Numbered from the stretch's first letter, positions 7,131 through 15,555 are shown. The stretch is 25,872 bases of DNA from CAYVBN01 sp964538565 (GCA_964538565.1 CAZIGW010000286.1:1-25872); one strand, 5' to 3'. Numbers and translations are program-made. The notes: a model not told the origin generated them from the sequence alone.

Positions 7131-8213
7131 TCATGTCGGCCCGGCGAGAATTCGGCTGATCACCTTGGCGGTATAATCGACCATCGGGATGACCCGCGCG
7201 TAGTTGAGCCGCGTCGGTCCGATGACACCGATCACGCCGACGATGCGGCCGGAGCCGTCGCGGTAGGGCGAGACGATGGTCGAGGAGCCGGAGAGCGAGA
7301 AGAGCTTGTTCTCCGAGCCGATGAAGATGCGCACGCCCTCGGCGCGCTCCGCGCGCCCGAGCAGGTCGATCACCTCGCGCTTGGTTTCGAGGTCGTCGAA
7401 CAGGTGGCGCACGCGTTCGAGGTCTTCCAGGACCTTGAGATCGTCGAGCAGATTGGCGTGGCCGCGGACGATGAGCTTGCGTTCCTCGCTTTCGCCGCCC
7501 GACCAGCTGGCAAGGCCTGCGGCGACGATTTTCTGCGTCAGCTGGTCGAGCTCGGCGCGCCCCGCCTCGATCGCCTTTTCGAGCTCGGCCCGGGCCTCCG
7601 GAAGGGTCTTGCCGCGCAGGTGTGCGTTGAGAAAATTCGAGGCCTCGGTGAGCGCCGACGTCGGCAGCCCGATCGGCACGTTCAGAATCCGGTTCTCGAC
7701 CTGCCCGTCCTCCGCCACCAGCACCACCAGGGCGCGCTCCGGTTCGAGGCGCACGAACTCGATGTGCTTCAGCCGGAGATTGGACTTGGCCGCCAGCACC
7801 ACGCCGGCCGAGTGCGTGAGGCCCGACAACAGGCTCGATGCCTCCGTGAGGACGTTCTCGACGGACTTGCCGGCGGCGGCCACCTGCCCTTCGATCGAGC
7901 GGCGATCGTCCTCGGCAAGGTCGCCGATCTGCATCAGCGCGTCGACGAAGAAGCGCAGGCCCAATTCCGTCGGCAGGCGTCCGGCCGAGGTGTGCGGTGC
8001 GTATACCAGTCCGAGCTGCTCGAGATCCTGCATGACGTTGCGCACCGAGGCCGGCGACAGCGTCATGGGAATGATGCGCGAGATGTTGCGCGAGCCGACC
8101 GGCTCGCCGGTCGCCAGGTAGCTTTCCACAATGTGCCGGAAGATCTCGCGCGAGCGCTCGTTGAGCTGGGCGAGACCGATCGGGCTGGTACCGATTGGGA
8201 CGTCTTGGGACAC
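7131..8213 (-). CDS. hrcA: Heat-inducible transcription repressor HrcA
   Basis: HrcA is a dimeric repressor that binds the CIRCE operator, and its activity depends on GroEL. The 360-residue product shows the N-terminal winged helix (LNERSREIFRHIVESYLATGEPVGSRNISR, about 17-46) followed by LSPASVRNVMQDLEQLGLVYAPHTSAGRLPTE, the family hallmark. The GAF-like middle and the C-terminal GSSTIVSPYRDGSGRIVGVIGVIGPTRLNYARVIPMVDYTA block complete the family. The start is GTG at 8213; an in-frame stop lies seven codons upstream, and no closer ATG gives a complete N-terminus. A GAGGGGG stretch is 14-16 bases upstream, which is long for a ribosome site. grpE follows. No CIRCE operator is visible in this window. 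Confidence 0.97.
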   Translation of the reverse strand: MSQDVPIGTSPIGLAQLNERSREIFRHIVESYLATGEPVGSRNISRIIPMTLSPASVRNVMQDLEQLGLVYAPHTSAGRLPTELGLRFFVDALMQIGDLAEDDRRSIEGQVAAAGKSVENVLTEASSLLSGLTHSAGVVLAAKSNLRLKHIEFVRLEPERALVVLVAEDGQVENRILNVPIGLPTSALTEASNFLNAHLRGKTLPEARAELEKAIEAGRAELDQLTQKIVAAGLASWSGGESEERKLIVRGHANLLDDLKVLEDLERVRHLFDDLETKREVIDLLGRAERAEGVRIFIGSENKLFSLSGSSTIVSPYRDGSGRIVGVIGVIGPTRLNYARVIPMVDYTAKVISRILAGPT

Positions 8214-8253
8214 GGGTCGCGTCGATCCCCCTCAACACAGAACCGCCAACAGA

Positions 8254-8281
8254 ATTGTCCATCGGGGGGCCGAAGTTCAAG
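8254..8281 (-). promoter_or_regulatory. Possible promoter upstream of hrcA
   Basis: On the minus strand CTTGAAC (8275-8281) is followed after 15 bases by GACAAT (8254-8259). The first element resembles a heat-shock or sigma-70 -35 region and the second a weak -10; the spacing is short for sigma-70. It points toward hrcA, about 40 bases from the GTG start. Confidence 0.25.
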
Positions 8282-8326
8282 CCGGGGACTTGTCGGGCCT
8301 CCGTCCCCCACCTAAAAGCTCAATCC

Positions 8327-8346
8327 GGCCGCCGCATCCGGCGGCC
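8327..8346 (+). repeat. Strong hairpin in the rph leader
   Basis: Perfect 8-base arms GGCCGCCG and CGGCGGCC enclose the four-base loop CATC. The stem ends 18 bases before the rph ATG and just before its GGGGAG ribosome site. It could affect translation or stability of the rph message, or act as a terminator for anything read in from the left, but it lacks a T-run. Confidence 0.6.
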
Positions 8347-8364
8347 CCAGCGGGGAGTTTCATC

Positions 8365-9078
8365 ATGCGTCCGAGCCGCCGTCAGCCCGACGAATTGCGC
8401 GCGGTTTCGCTCGAACGCGCCGTCGTGAAATACGCGGAAGGCTCCTGCTTCGTGAAATTCGGCGACACCCAGGTCCTGGTGACGGCCACGCTCGAGGAGA
8501 AGCTGCCGCCCTGGCTCAAGGGTCAGGCGCGCGGCTGGATCACGGCAGAGTACGGGATGCTGCCACGTGCGACGCTCGAGCGCACGCGGCGCGAGGCCTC
8601 CAGCGGACGGCAGAGCGGCCGCACCGTCGAGATCCAGCGCCTCATCGGGCGCAGCCTGCGCGCGGTGGTCGACCTCGAAGCGCTCGGCGAGCGTCAGATC
8701 ACGATCGACTGCGACGTCATCCAGGCCGACGGCGGGACGCGAACCGCAGCCATCACCGGCGCCTGGGTGGCGCTGCACGACTGCCTCGCGTGGATGAAGA
8801 AGCGCGAAATGATCCTCGGCGAACCGCTGCGCGACCACGTCGCGGCGGTGTCGTGCGGCATCTACAACAATGCGCTGGTGCTTGACCTCGACTACGCAGA
8901 GGATTCCGAGGCGGAGACCGACGCCAATTTCGTCATGACGGGCAGCGGCCGCATCGTCGAGGTGCAGGGTACGGCAGAGAAGACGCCGTTCACCGAAGAA
9001 CAGTTCCTGGCGTTGCTGGCGCTCGCCCGCAAGGGCGTCGTCAAGCTCGTCGACCTGCAGAAGATGGTGGTGATGTGA
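8365..9078 (+). CDS. rph: Ribonuclease PH
   Basis: RNase PH is a phosphorolytic 3'-5' exoribonuclease that trims tRNA precursor 3' ends, using inorganic phosphate and releasing nucleoside diphosphates. The 237-residue product starts MRPSRRQPDELRAVS and carries the family blocks SCFVKFGDTQVLVTA, WITAEYGMLPRAT, RTVEIQRLIGRSLRAVVDL and ITIDCDVIQADGGTRTAAITGAWVAL. The C-terminal SGRIVEVQGTAEKTPF also matches, and length is normal. The ATG at 8365 has GGGGAG seven bases upstream. It is divergent from hrcA, a neighbourhood common in alphaproteobacteria. The next gene, rdgB, starts inside its stop codon (GTGA), so expression is coupled. Confidence 0.98.
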   Translation: MRPSRRQPDELRAVSLERAVVKYAEGSCFVKFGDTQVLVTATLEEKLPPWLKGQARGWITAEYGMLPRATLERTRREASSGRQSGRTVEIQRLIGRSLRAVVDLEALGERQITIDCDVIQADGGTRTAAITGAWVALHDCLAWMKKREMILGEPLRDHVAAVSCGIYNNALVLDLDYAEDSEAETDANFVMTGSGRIVEVQGTAEKTPFTEEQFLALLALARKGVVKLVDLQKMVVM

Positions 9079-9764
9079 GGCGCGCGACTCCCCCGGAAGA
9101 CGCCCGCGACGGCGCCGGCGGACGCATCAGGCATCGCCAGATCGCCGGCCGCCTGGTGATCGCCACGCACAATCCCGGCAAGCTGCGCGAGATGCGCGAA
9201 CTCCTGGCGCCCTACGGGGTCGCGGCGGTCTCGGCGGGCGAACTGGGGCTTGCGGAACCCGAAGAGACCGGCGCGAGCTTTCGCGACAACGCTCGCATCA
9301 AGGCGGTGGCGGCGGCGCAGGCGAGCCGGCTTGCGGCCTTTTCCGACGACTCGGGCCTGGTGGTGAGCGCGCTCGACGGCGCGCCCGGCATCCATTCGGC
9401 GCGCTGGGCCGGCCCAGAGAAGGATTTCCTCGGCGCCATGCGGCGCATCGAGGCGATGCTCGTCGAGCGCGGCGCGACGATGCCCGACCGGCGCGCGGCG
9501 CATTTCATCTCGGCCCTGTGCGTCGCCTGGCCGGACGGACACGTCGAGGCGTTCGAGGGGCGGGTGGACGGAACGCTGGTGTGGCCGCCGCGCGGGACCC
9601 AGGGCTTCGGCTATGATCCGATGTTTCTGCCCGACGGGTTTTCCCGTACGTTCGGGGAGATGTCTTCCGAGGAGAAGCACGGACTGCCGCCGCGCGGGCG
9701 CGGCCTGTCGCATCGTGCGCGCGCGTTTCGCGCGCTTGCGGAGGCTTGTCTTGGCGAGCGCTGA
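9075..9764 (+). CDS. rdgB: XTP/dITP pyrophosphatase (Ham1/RdgB)
   Basis: This enzyme hydrolyses non-canonical purine triphosphates (dITP, XTP) to monophosphate plus pyrophosphate, keeping them out of DNA and RNA. The substrate loop is VIATHNPGKLREMRELL (about 28-44). The metal and catalytic block is AFSDDSGLVVSALDGAPGIHSARWAG (about 88-113), and FGYDPMFLPDG (about 192-202) and HRARAFRAL follow. The assigned start is GTG at 9075, overlapping the rph stop as GTGA. This gives 229 residues with an N-terminal extension of about 25 residues; the true start could lie further in. It sits between rph and hemW and overlaps both. Confidence 0.96.
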   Translation: MRRATPPEDARDGAGGRIRHRQIAGRLVIATHNPGKLREMRELLAPYGVAAVSAGELGLAEPEETGASFRDNARIKAVAAAQASRLAAFSDDSGLVVSALDGAPGIHSARWAGPEKDFLGAMRRIEAMLVERGATMPDRRAAHFISALCVAWPDGHVEAFEGRVDGTLVWPPRGTQGFGYDPMFLPDGFSRTFGEMSSEEKHGLPPRGRGLSHRARAFRALAEACLGER

Positions 9765-10938
9765 GAACCGCGGCGAAGCGGCGATCCAGCGCGCGCCGGC
9801 GCCCTTCGGTGTGTACGTGCACTGGCCGTTCTGCCTGTCGAAGTGCCCCTACTGCGACTTCAACAGCCACGTCCGCCATGCGGGCATCGACGAGGCGCGT
9901 TTCGTGCGCGCATTCTCGACCGAAATTTTCGCGATCGCCGAACGGGCGCCGGGACGCACGGTCTCGAGCGTTTTTTTCGGCGGCGGCACCCCCTCGCTGA
10001 TGGCGCCGCAGACGGTCGAGGCCATTCTCGACGCAATCGCGCGGCACTGGACGCTCGCGCCCGACGCGGAGATCACGCTCGAAGCCAATCCGACGAGCGT
10101 CGAGGCGACGCGCTTCCGCGGATTCCGCAGCGCCGGAGTCAATCGCGTCTCGCTCGGCGTGCAGGCGCTCGACGATCGCGTGCTGCGCGAGCTCGGTCGC
10201 CTGCATTCGGCGCGGGAAGCCCTCGACGCGGTGGCGATCGCCCGCTCGGTGTTCGATCGCTATTCCTTCGACCTCATCTATGCGCGGCCCGGACAGTCAC
10301 CGCACGAGTGGCGCGAGGAGCTGCGCGCCGCCATCGCGGAAGCGGCCGACCATCTCTCGCTCTACCAGCTCACCATCGAGCCCGAGACGCCGTTCGCCGT
10401 CTTGCATGCCGCCGGCAAGCTGCGCTTACCCGATCCCGACGCGGCGCGCGCGCTCTACGACACGACCCAGGAGGTCTGCTCCGCCGCCGGGCTCCCGGCG
10501 TATGAAATCTCCAATCACGCGCGTCCCGGTGCCGAGTGCCGCCACAATCTTCTCTACTGGCGCTATGGCGAATACGCCGGGATCGGTCCGGGCGCGCACG
10601 GCCGCATCGAGGTCGACGGCGCGCGCCGCGCAACGGCGACCGAGCCGCGTCCGGAGTCGTGGTTGATGCGCGTCGAAAGCGTCGGGCACGGCCTGACGGT
10701 CGACGAGCCGCTCACCCGCGCGGAGCAGGCCGACGAATTCCTCCTGATGGGACTGCGGCTCGCCGAGGGAATCGATCCGGCGCGCTATGCCGCGCTCGCG
10801 GGCCGGCCGCTCGACGCTGCGCGCATCGCCTCGCTCGGCTCGCACGGCTTCGTCGAGACGACGACGCGGGGGCGCCTGCGCGTCACGTCCTCGGGCTTTC
10901 CGGTGCTCGACGCGGTGGTCGCCGATCTCGCCGCCTGA
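9751..10938 (+). CDS. hemW: Heme chaperone HemW (radical SAM, formerly coproporphyrinogen oxidase-like)
   Basis: HemW is a radical-SAM-fold protein that binds heme and is thought to insert it into respiratory proteins; it was long annotated as oxygen-independent coproporphyrinogen oxidase. The cluster motif CLSKCPYC follows VYVHWPF near residue 26. FFGGGTPSL, a SAM-binding element, is next, followed by LEANPTSVE, RVSLGVQALDD, LSLYQLTIEPETPF and YEISNHARPG. The start was set at TTG (9751), because a clean GGAGG at 9740-9744 sits six bases before it and no ATG gives a sensible N-terminus; this yields 395 residues, normal for HemW. It overlaps the end of rdgB by 14 bases. The gene ends 12 bases from the convergent lipoprotein gene. 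Confidence 0.95.
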   Translation: MASAENRGEAAIQRAPAPFGVYVHWPFCLSKCPYCDFNSHVRHAGIDEARFVRAFSTEIFAIAERAPGRTVSSVFFGGGTPSLMAPQTVEAILDAIARHWTLAPDAEITLEANPTSVEATRFRGFRSAGVNRVSLGVQALDDRVLRELGRLHSAREALDAVAIARSVFDRYSFDLIYARPGQSPHEWREELRAAIAEAADHLSLYQLTIEPETPFAVLHAAGKLRLPDPDAARALYDTTQEVCSAAGLPAYEISNHARPGAECRHNLLYWRYGEYAGIGPGAHGRIEVDGARRATATEPRPESWLMRVESVGHGLTVDEPLTRAEQADEFLLMGLRLAEGIDPARYAALAGRPLDAARIASLGSHGFVETTTRGRLRVTSSGFPVLDAVVADLAA

Positions 10939-10950
10939 GGCGCAGCCCCC

Positions 10951-12171
10951 TCAGGTGCCCGACCCGAACGTCTTGGGCGCGGGTGCAATGACCTGCGAAC
11001 CGGACGGTGTGACTTTGAGGACCGCAAGCCCGCGTTCGTTGGTCCCGTCGTGGCGGAAGCGGAACACGCCGTCCACGCCGGCGAACCCGGACGGATTGGC
11101 CAGCACCTCGTCGGAGAATCGCTGCCCGCCCTGCGTCTTCACCAGCGCGGCGACGAGCGCGACCGCGTCATAGGAAAGCGTCGCGGTGCGCACCGGATCC
11201 TGGCCGTAGCGGCTGCGATAGCGGCCGGCGAACGCCTGGAAACCGACCGAATCGGGGGCGGCGTACCAGCCGCCCTGCAGCGAGGGCTCGGCCAGAACGC
11301 GCGGGTCGTCCGCCCACAGGCCGGTGCCGAGAATCTGCAGGCGCTTCAAATTGACGCCGCTCGCGGTGAGCGCCTGCACGGCCGCGATGATCCCGTCGGC
11401 GCTGTCGGGAAGGAACAGCGCGTCGGCGCGCCCGGCCGCTTCGGCGATCGCCTTGGCGGGCTCCTGCATCTTGCCCGGATCGGACCCGTAGCGTTCGAGC
11501 GCGATGATGCGGCCGCCCCTTCGGGCGACGGACTGCTTGAAGGCCGCTTCGACCACGGTGCCGTAGGCGCTGTCGGGCAGCATCGCCACGAACGAGCGCT
11601 TTCCCTGCGAGACGGCGTAGCCGACGATCCGGTCGACGTCGGATTCGGGCAGGAAGCTCAGCAGATAGACGCCGCGGGTCGCGACGTTCGAATCAGTCGA
11701 GAAGGCCACCACCGGAACGCCGCGGTTGCGCGCGATCTGCCCGACCGTGCCGACCGTGTGCGCGAACAGGGGACCCAGAATGATCTCCGCGCCCTCGTCG
11801 AGCGCCTGCTGGGCCGCCTGCTGGGCACCCTGGGTCGTGCCGCCGTCGTCCTTGAGCAGCAGCTGGATGTCGGGATTGTTGAACTCGGAGATCGCGAGCT
11901 CGGCCGCGTTCTTCATCGATTGCGCCGCGAGCCCGGCGTTGCCCGCCGCGGAGAGCGGCAGGATCAGCCCGACTTTGACGTGCCCGGTGCCGATCGTTGT
12001 CGACGCCTGCGGTGGGCCGTTCGGCTGCGCGGGCGCGTCGCCCAGCGAATCGGTGGGCAGGCCCATGCCGGAACAGGCCGCGAGCCCGAGAACGAGGCAT
12101 CCGGCGGCCGCACCCAGAAGCGCGCGGCGCGTCACGGCGGAGCCGAAGTTGGCGAACCTGGTCTGCGGCAC
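10951..12171 (-). CDS. LpoA/periplasmic-binding-type lipoprotein (penicillin-binding protein activator family)
   Basis: This 406-residue envelope lipoprotein has the Leu/Ile/Val-binding (Peripla_BP_6) fold. The N-terminus shows TRRALLGAAAGCLVLGLAAC: a twin-arginine-like motif at 14-19 and a lipobox ending at Cys33, so Tat-type export and lipidation are likely. The mature part starts its first domain with HVKVGLILPLSAAGNAGLAAQSMKNAAELA and continues with an LGPLFAHTVG ligand-loop region. In Rhizobiales, genes of this type beside rsmI-yraN are commonly annotated as penicillin-binding protein activator (LpoA). No ABC permease or ATPase gene is adjacent, which favours a structural or activator role over transport. 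The start is GTG at 12171 with AAAGG upstream; a longer in-frame ATG at 12288 exists but would bury the signal sequence. Confidence 0.8.
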   Translation of the reverse strand: MPQTRFANFGSAVTRRALLGAAAGCLVLGLAACSGMGLPTDSLGDAPAQPNGPPQASTTIGTGHVKVGLILPLSAAGNAGLAAQSMKNAAELAISEFNNPDIQLLLKDDGGTTQGAQQAAQQALDEGAEIILGPLFAHTVGTVGQIARNRGVPVVAFSTDSNVATRGVYLLSFLPESDVDRIVGYAVSQGKRSFVAMLPDSAYGTVVEAAFKQSVARRGGRIIALERYGSDPGKMQEPAKAIAEAAGRADALFLPDSADGIIAAVQALTASGVNLKRLQILGTGLWADDPRVLAEPSLQGGWYAAPDSVGFQAFAGRYRSRYGQDPVRTATLSYDAVALVAALVKTQGGQRFSDEVLANPSGFAGVDGVFRFRHDGTNERGLAVLKVTPSGSQVIAPAPKTFGSGT

Positions 12172-12208
12172 GTTCAAACCTTTCGGGTCCCTTTTCGGAG
12201 GGGCGTAA

Positions 12209-12220
12209 CCCGGGCCCGGG
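12209..12220. repeat. 12-base GC palindrome between the lipoprotein gene and rsmI
   Basis: CCCGGGCCCGGG is a perfect palindrome in the divergent 169-base spacer, about 40 bases upstream of the lipoprotein gene's GTG. It may be a regulator site or chance in GC-rich DNA. No clear sigma-70 promoter could be assigned in the spacer, though an AT-rich stretch (about 12267-12290) is the most likely promoter area. Confidence 0.4.
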
Positions 12221-12340
12221 CAGCGGCCTGAGGTCTCCGATCCAAATGAGGCATATCGTCGGCCAGATATTAACCTTTTGAAAACCATAGCATGCCGGGT
12301 CGCCCATGACGACCGCCCGGACCCCGGCTAAGGTGCCTTC

Positions 12341-13276
12341 ATGGTGGACAAGAACGGACGGTCGCAAGGGACGCGGGATCTCCGTACACCGGGCTACATG
12401 CTGGCCGGCCGGGCCCTCGCCGCCCCGAAGCTGCCGGCGGGCCTGTACCTGGTGGCGACCCCGATCGGGAACCTCGCCGACATCACTTTGCGGGCGATCG
12501 AGACGCTCGCGGCGGCCGACGTGATCGCCTGCGAGGATACCCGGGTCACGCGCAGGCTGCTCGACCGCTACGCCATCACCACGCCGCTGACGCCGTACCA
12601 CGACCACAACGCGGCGGCGGCACGGCCCAAGCTCCTGGCCCGCCTCGCCGCCGGCGAGGCGGTGGCGCTCGTGTCCGACGCCGGCACCCCGCTCGTGTCC
12701 GATCCCGGGTACAAGCTGGCGCGCGAAGCCGGCGCGCGCGGGCACGCGGTCGTCGCGGTGCCGGGCGCCTCCGCGGTGCTGACCGCCCTCGCGGTGTCGG
12801 GCGCGCCGACCGACCGCTTCCTGTTCGAAGGATTCCTGCCGCCGAGATCCGCCGCGCGCCGCACGCGCATTGCCGAACTCGCGCGCATACCCGCCACGCT
12901 GGTGCTGTTCGAGTCCGGACCGCGGATCGAGGCGACGCTCGCCGATCTCGCCGGCATTCTCGGCGTGCGCGACGCGGCGATTTGCCGCGAACTCACCAAG
13001 CTGCACGAGGAGATCCGGCGCGGCGACCTCGTCACCCTCGCGGCCGAGGCCGCCGAACGCGAGAAGCGCGGCGAGTTCGTTCTGGTGATCGGTCCGCCGC
13101 GCGCCGACGAACACCCGGTCACGGATCTCGACGACCTGCTGCTGCGCGCGCTCGAGCGCGGCTCGGTCAAGGACGCGGTCGCGCAGGTCGCCGATGCGAC
13201 CGGCCGGCCGAAGCGCGAGATCTACCAGCGCGCGCTGGCGCTGACCCAGGGGCGCGACGATGCCGCGGCCGGTTGA
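12341..13276 (+). CDS. rsmI: 16S rRNA (cytidine1402-2'-O)-methyltransferase RsmI
   Basis: RsmI methylates the 2'-O of C1402 in 16S rRNA, tuning decoding at the P site, with SAM as donor. The 311-residue product is a tetrapyrrole methylase-fold enzyme. Its signatures are GLYLVATPIGNLADITLRAIETL (about 34-56), IACEDTRVTRRLL, ALVSDAGTPLVSDPGYKL and VPGASAVLTALAVSGAPTDRF, followed by the C-terminal helical domain (SVKDAVAQVADATGRPKREIYQRALAL). The ATG at 12341 has TAAGG seven bases upstream; ATG at 12398 is a shorter alternative with no clear ribosome site. yraN overlaps its last 17 bases, so the pair is translationally linked. Confidence 0.97.
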   Translation: MVDKNGRSQGTRDLRTPGYMLAGRALAAPKLPAGLYLVATPIGNLADITLRAIETLAAADVIACEDTRVTRRLLDRYAITTPLTPYHDHNAAAARPKLLARLAAGEAVALVSDAGTPLVSDPGYKLAREAGARGHAVVAVPGASAVLTALAVSGAPTDRFLFEGFLPPRSAARRTRIAELARIPATLVLFESGPRIEATLADLAGILGVRDAAICRELTKLHEEIRRGDLVTLAAEAAEREKRGEFVLVIGPPRADEHPVTDLDDLLLRALERGSVKDAVAQVADATGRPKREIYQRALALTQGRDDAAAG

Positions 13277-13673
13277 TCCGCGCGCCGGCGCCGCCGGCAA
13301 GGCGCGCATCGACGGCCGACGGCAGGCGGCCTTTCGTCTCGGCCTCTCGGCCGAGGGCCGGGCCTGCGCCTTCCTGCTGGCCAAGGGCTACCGGATCGTG
13401 GCGCGGCGCTGGAAAACCCCGGTCGGCGAGATCGACGTCGTGGCGCGCCGGCGCAACGTTCTGGTGTTCGTCGAGGTCAAGGCGCGCGAGCGGCTCGACG
13501 ACGCGGCGGAGGCCGTCACCGAGCGCCAGAGGCGCCGCATCGTCGCCGCCGCGCAGGCGTGGCTTGCCGCCCATCCGCAGGACGTCCTCCGCGACATCCG
13601 CTTCGACGCCGTGCTGGTCGCGCCGCGGCGGCTGCCCCGGCACCTCGTCGCCGCGTTCGACGCGACCGAGTGA
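13260..13673 (+). CDS. yraN: YraN family protein (UPF0102, endonuclease-like fold)
   Basis: This is a small 137-residue protein of the UPF0102/YraN family, which has a restriction-endonuclease-like fold and no settled role, although links to DNA or recombination have been proposed. The signature is RRWKTPVGEIDVVARRRNVLVFVEVKAR (about 49-76). The acidic and lysine residues E57, D59, E72 and K74 match the PD-(D/E)XK-type arrangement. Upstream EGRACAFLLAKGYRIVA is also characteristic. The ATG at 13260 has AGGGG five bases upstream and lies inside the end of rsmI in another frame. In related genomes gshB often follows; here an inverted chemoreceptor gene comes first. Confidence 0.93.
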   Translation: MPRPVDPRAGAAGKARIDGRRQAAFRLGLSAEGRACAFLLAKGYRIVARRWKTPVGEIDVVARRRNVLVFVEVKARERLDDAAEAVTERQRRRIVAAAQAWLAAHPQDVLRDIRFDAVLVAPRRLPRHLVAAFDATE

Positions 13674-13791
13674 ACGCGCGCGCCGGGGCGGCGCCGGCGC
13701 ACGCTTCGATCTCGTCGAATCCAAACGTGCTGCAGATTCCGGATTTGCTATCGCCTGCGGCGAACCGATACCCGATTCGCTCGCAAACGCT

Positions 13792-15477
13792 CTACGCGGC
13801 GCGCAGCCGGTTGAAGAAGCTGTGCACCTCGGTGCGAATGCGGCCCGCGATGCCGTTGAGGTCGTCGGCCACGGATTTCACCGCCGTCGCCTCCGCGCGC
13901 GTCGCGTCCGTCGCGGTGCCGACCTGGCGGACTTTGGCCGCGGTCTCGCCCGTGCGCTCGGAGGCGACCTCCGCGCTGCGGGCGATCTCGCGCGTCGCCG
14001 TTCCCTGCTCGGTGACGGCGGCGGCGATCCTCGAGGTGATGTCTCCGACCTCGCGGATGGTCTGCTGGATTCGTCCGATTGCCTCGACGGAACGCTGCGT
14101 CGCCTGCTGCATTTCGCTGATCTGAACCGTGATCTCGTCGGTCGCCTTGGCGGTCTGCCCGGCGAGCGCCTTGACCTCGTTGGCGACGACCGCGAACCCG
14201 CGGCCTGCTTCGCCCGCGCGCGCCGCCTCGATCGTGGCGTTGAGCGCGAGCAGGTTGGTCTGCTCGGCGATCGCGGTGATCAGCTTGACCACGTCGCCGA
14301 TGCGGCGCGCGGCGTCGTCGAGCGCGCGGATCTCGCCGTTGGTGCGGTCCGCCTCCTCGACGGCCTTCCCGGCGATCGCATTCGATTGCGCCACCTGCCG
14401 GTCGATCTCCTGCACGGAGCTCGAGAGCTGCTCGGTCGCGGACGCGATGTCACGCACGTTGTCGGAGGCCTCGGCCGAGGCGGAGGCCGCGCCGGCGGTG
14501 CGCGAGGCCGCCTGGTCGGCCGCCGTCGCGAGCTCGGACGCGGCGGTCAGCATCTGTCCCGAGATGCGCGAGAGGTCGGCAATCATCGCTTCCATCTCGC
14601 CGCCAAACCGGTCGATTTCGGAGGTGACCTGCTCCTGCCGCTCGGTGCGGGTGCTGGCCTCGGCGACGACGGTGCGATTGAGTTCGGCGTTGCGGCGCAT
14701 CGCTTCCTGGAAGATGCCGATCGAGCGCGCAAGGGCGCCGATCTCGTCCTGGCGGGCGCTGTGCGGAACCGTGACGTCGGCGGCGCCGGCGGCGACCGCC
14801 TCGGTCACCCGGGTGATCTGCGACAGCGGACGGGCGACGGCGCGCCAGATGATGACGACGCCGAGCGCGACCAGCAGGATGGCGGCGATGCCGAGAATCG
14901 TCAGGACCCAGGCGGTGGCGCGCACGCTTTCGTTGAGTTCCGCGTAGATGCGGCGCGAACGCTCGTTGTAGAGCTTGGCAAGGGCCTCGAGGTCCTTGTT
15001 GAGCGCGGTTCGCACCGACCGGTTGGCGTCGTTGTCGCCATACTCGCGCCCGGCGGCCGGGCTGACCTCGGTGCCGAGGCGCACGAGCTCGCGGCGGAAG
15101 TCCTGGAACTGGGCGATGCGCTTGGCGAAGGCCGAGAACTGCTCGGCATCGTCGCTGCGCAGCACGCGCTGCCAATCCTTGACCACGTCGCCGATGCGGT
15201 CGTTCTGCTTGAGCAGCAGCGCGCCGAATTTCTTCGCGGTCGGGATGTCGGGCGACATGTAGATGCCGCGCGATTCCATCACGACAGCGTAGATCAGGCC
15301 ATTGACGCGCTCGACGTTCTGGGAGCCGATGAAGGCCGATTCGAACTCGCTGACGAGCGCGGCGTTGTGGCGCGAATTGTAGGCGGCCAGCGCCGACAGA
15401 AGGGTGGTGACGATCGCCAGAAGGGCAAAGACGCCGTAGAGCTTGGCGGCGATCGAAAGCCTCGGCAACTTGAACAT
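13792..15477 (-). CDS. Methyl-accepting chemotaxis protein
   Basis: This is a transmembrane chemoreceptor of 561 residues. Membrane segment 1 is near 10-32 and segment 2 near 188-212. They enclose a mostly helical periplasmic sensor of about 155 residues with no recognised ligand motif (four-helix-bundle type likely). A HAMP domain (about 211-265) and a long cytoplasmic coiled coil follow. The highly conserved hairpin tip is EQTNLLALNATIEAARAGEAGRGFAVVANEVKALA (about 405-439), which binds CheA and CheW. There is no C-terminal NWETF-type tether. The ATG at 15477 has GGAAGAGG six bases upstream. No che genes are nearby, so it must signal to an array encoded elsewhere. It is oriented against its neighbours yraN and gshB. 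The ligand cannot be told from sequence. Confidence 0.95.
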   Translation of the reverse strand: MFKLPRLSIAAKLYGVFALLAIVTTLLSALAAYNSRHNAALVSEFESAFIGSQNVERVNGLIYAVVMESRGIYMSPDIPTAKKFGALLLKQNDRIGDVVKDWQRVLRSDDAEQFSAFAKRIAQFQDFRRELVRLGTEVSPAAGREYGDNDANRSVRTALNKDLEALAKLYNERSRRIYAELNESVRATAWVLTILGIAAILLVALGVVIIWRAVARPLSQITRVTEAVAAGAADVTVPHSARQDEIGALARSIGIFQEAMRRNAELNRTVVAEASTRTERQEQVTSEIDRFGGEMEAMIADLSRISGQMLTAASELATAADQAASRTAGAASASAEASDNVRDIASATEQLSSSVQEIDRQVAQSNAIAGKAVEEADRTNGEIRALDDAARRIGDVVKLITAIAEQTNLLALNATIEAARAGEAGRGFAVVANEVKALAGQTAKATDEITVQISEMQQATQRSVEAIGRIQQTIREVGDITSRIAAAVTEQGTATREIARSAEVASERTGETAAKVRQVGTATDATRAEATAVKSVADDLNGIAGRIRTEVHSFFNRLRAA

Positions 15478-15555
15478 CCAGGGCCTCTTCCGGCGGGCGG
15501 GGCGACTGGACGGCAGATTGCCGGTAAAACATTAATCTCGCGTTTTCTTCAATTT

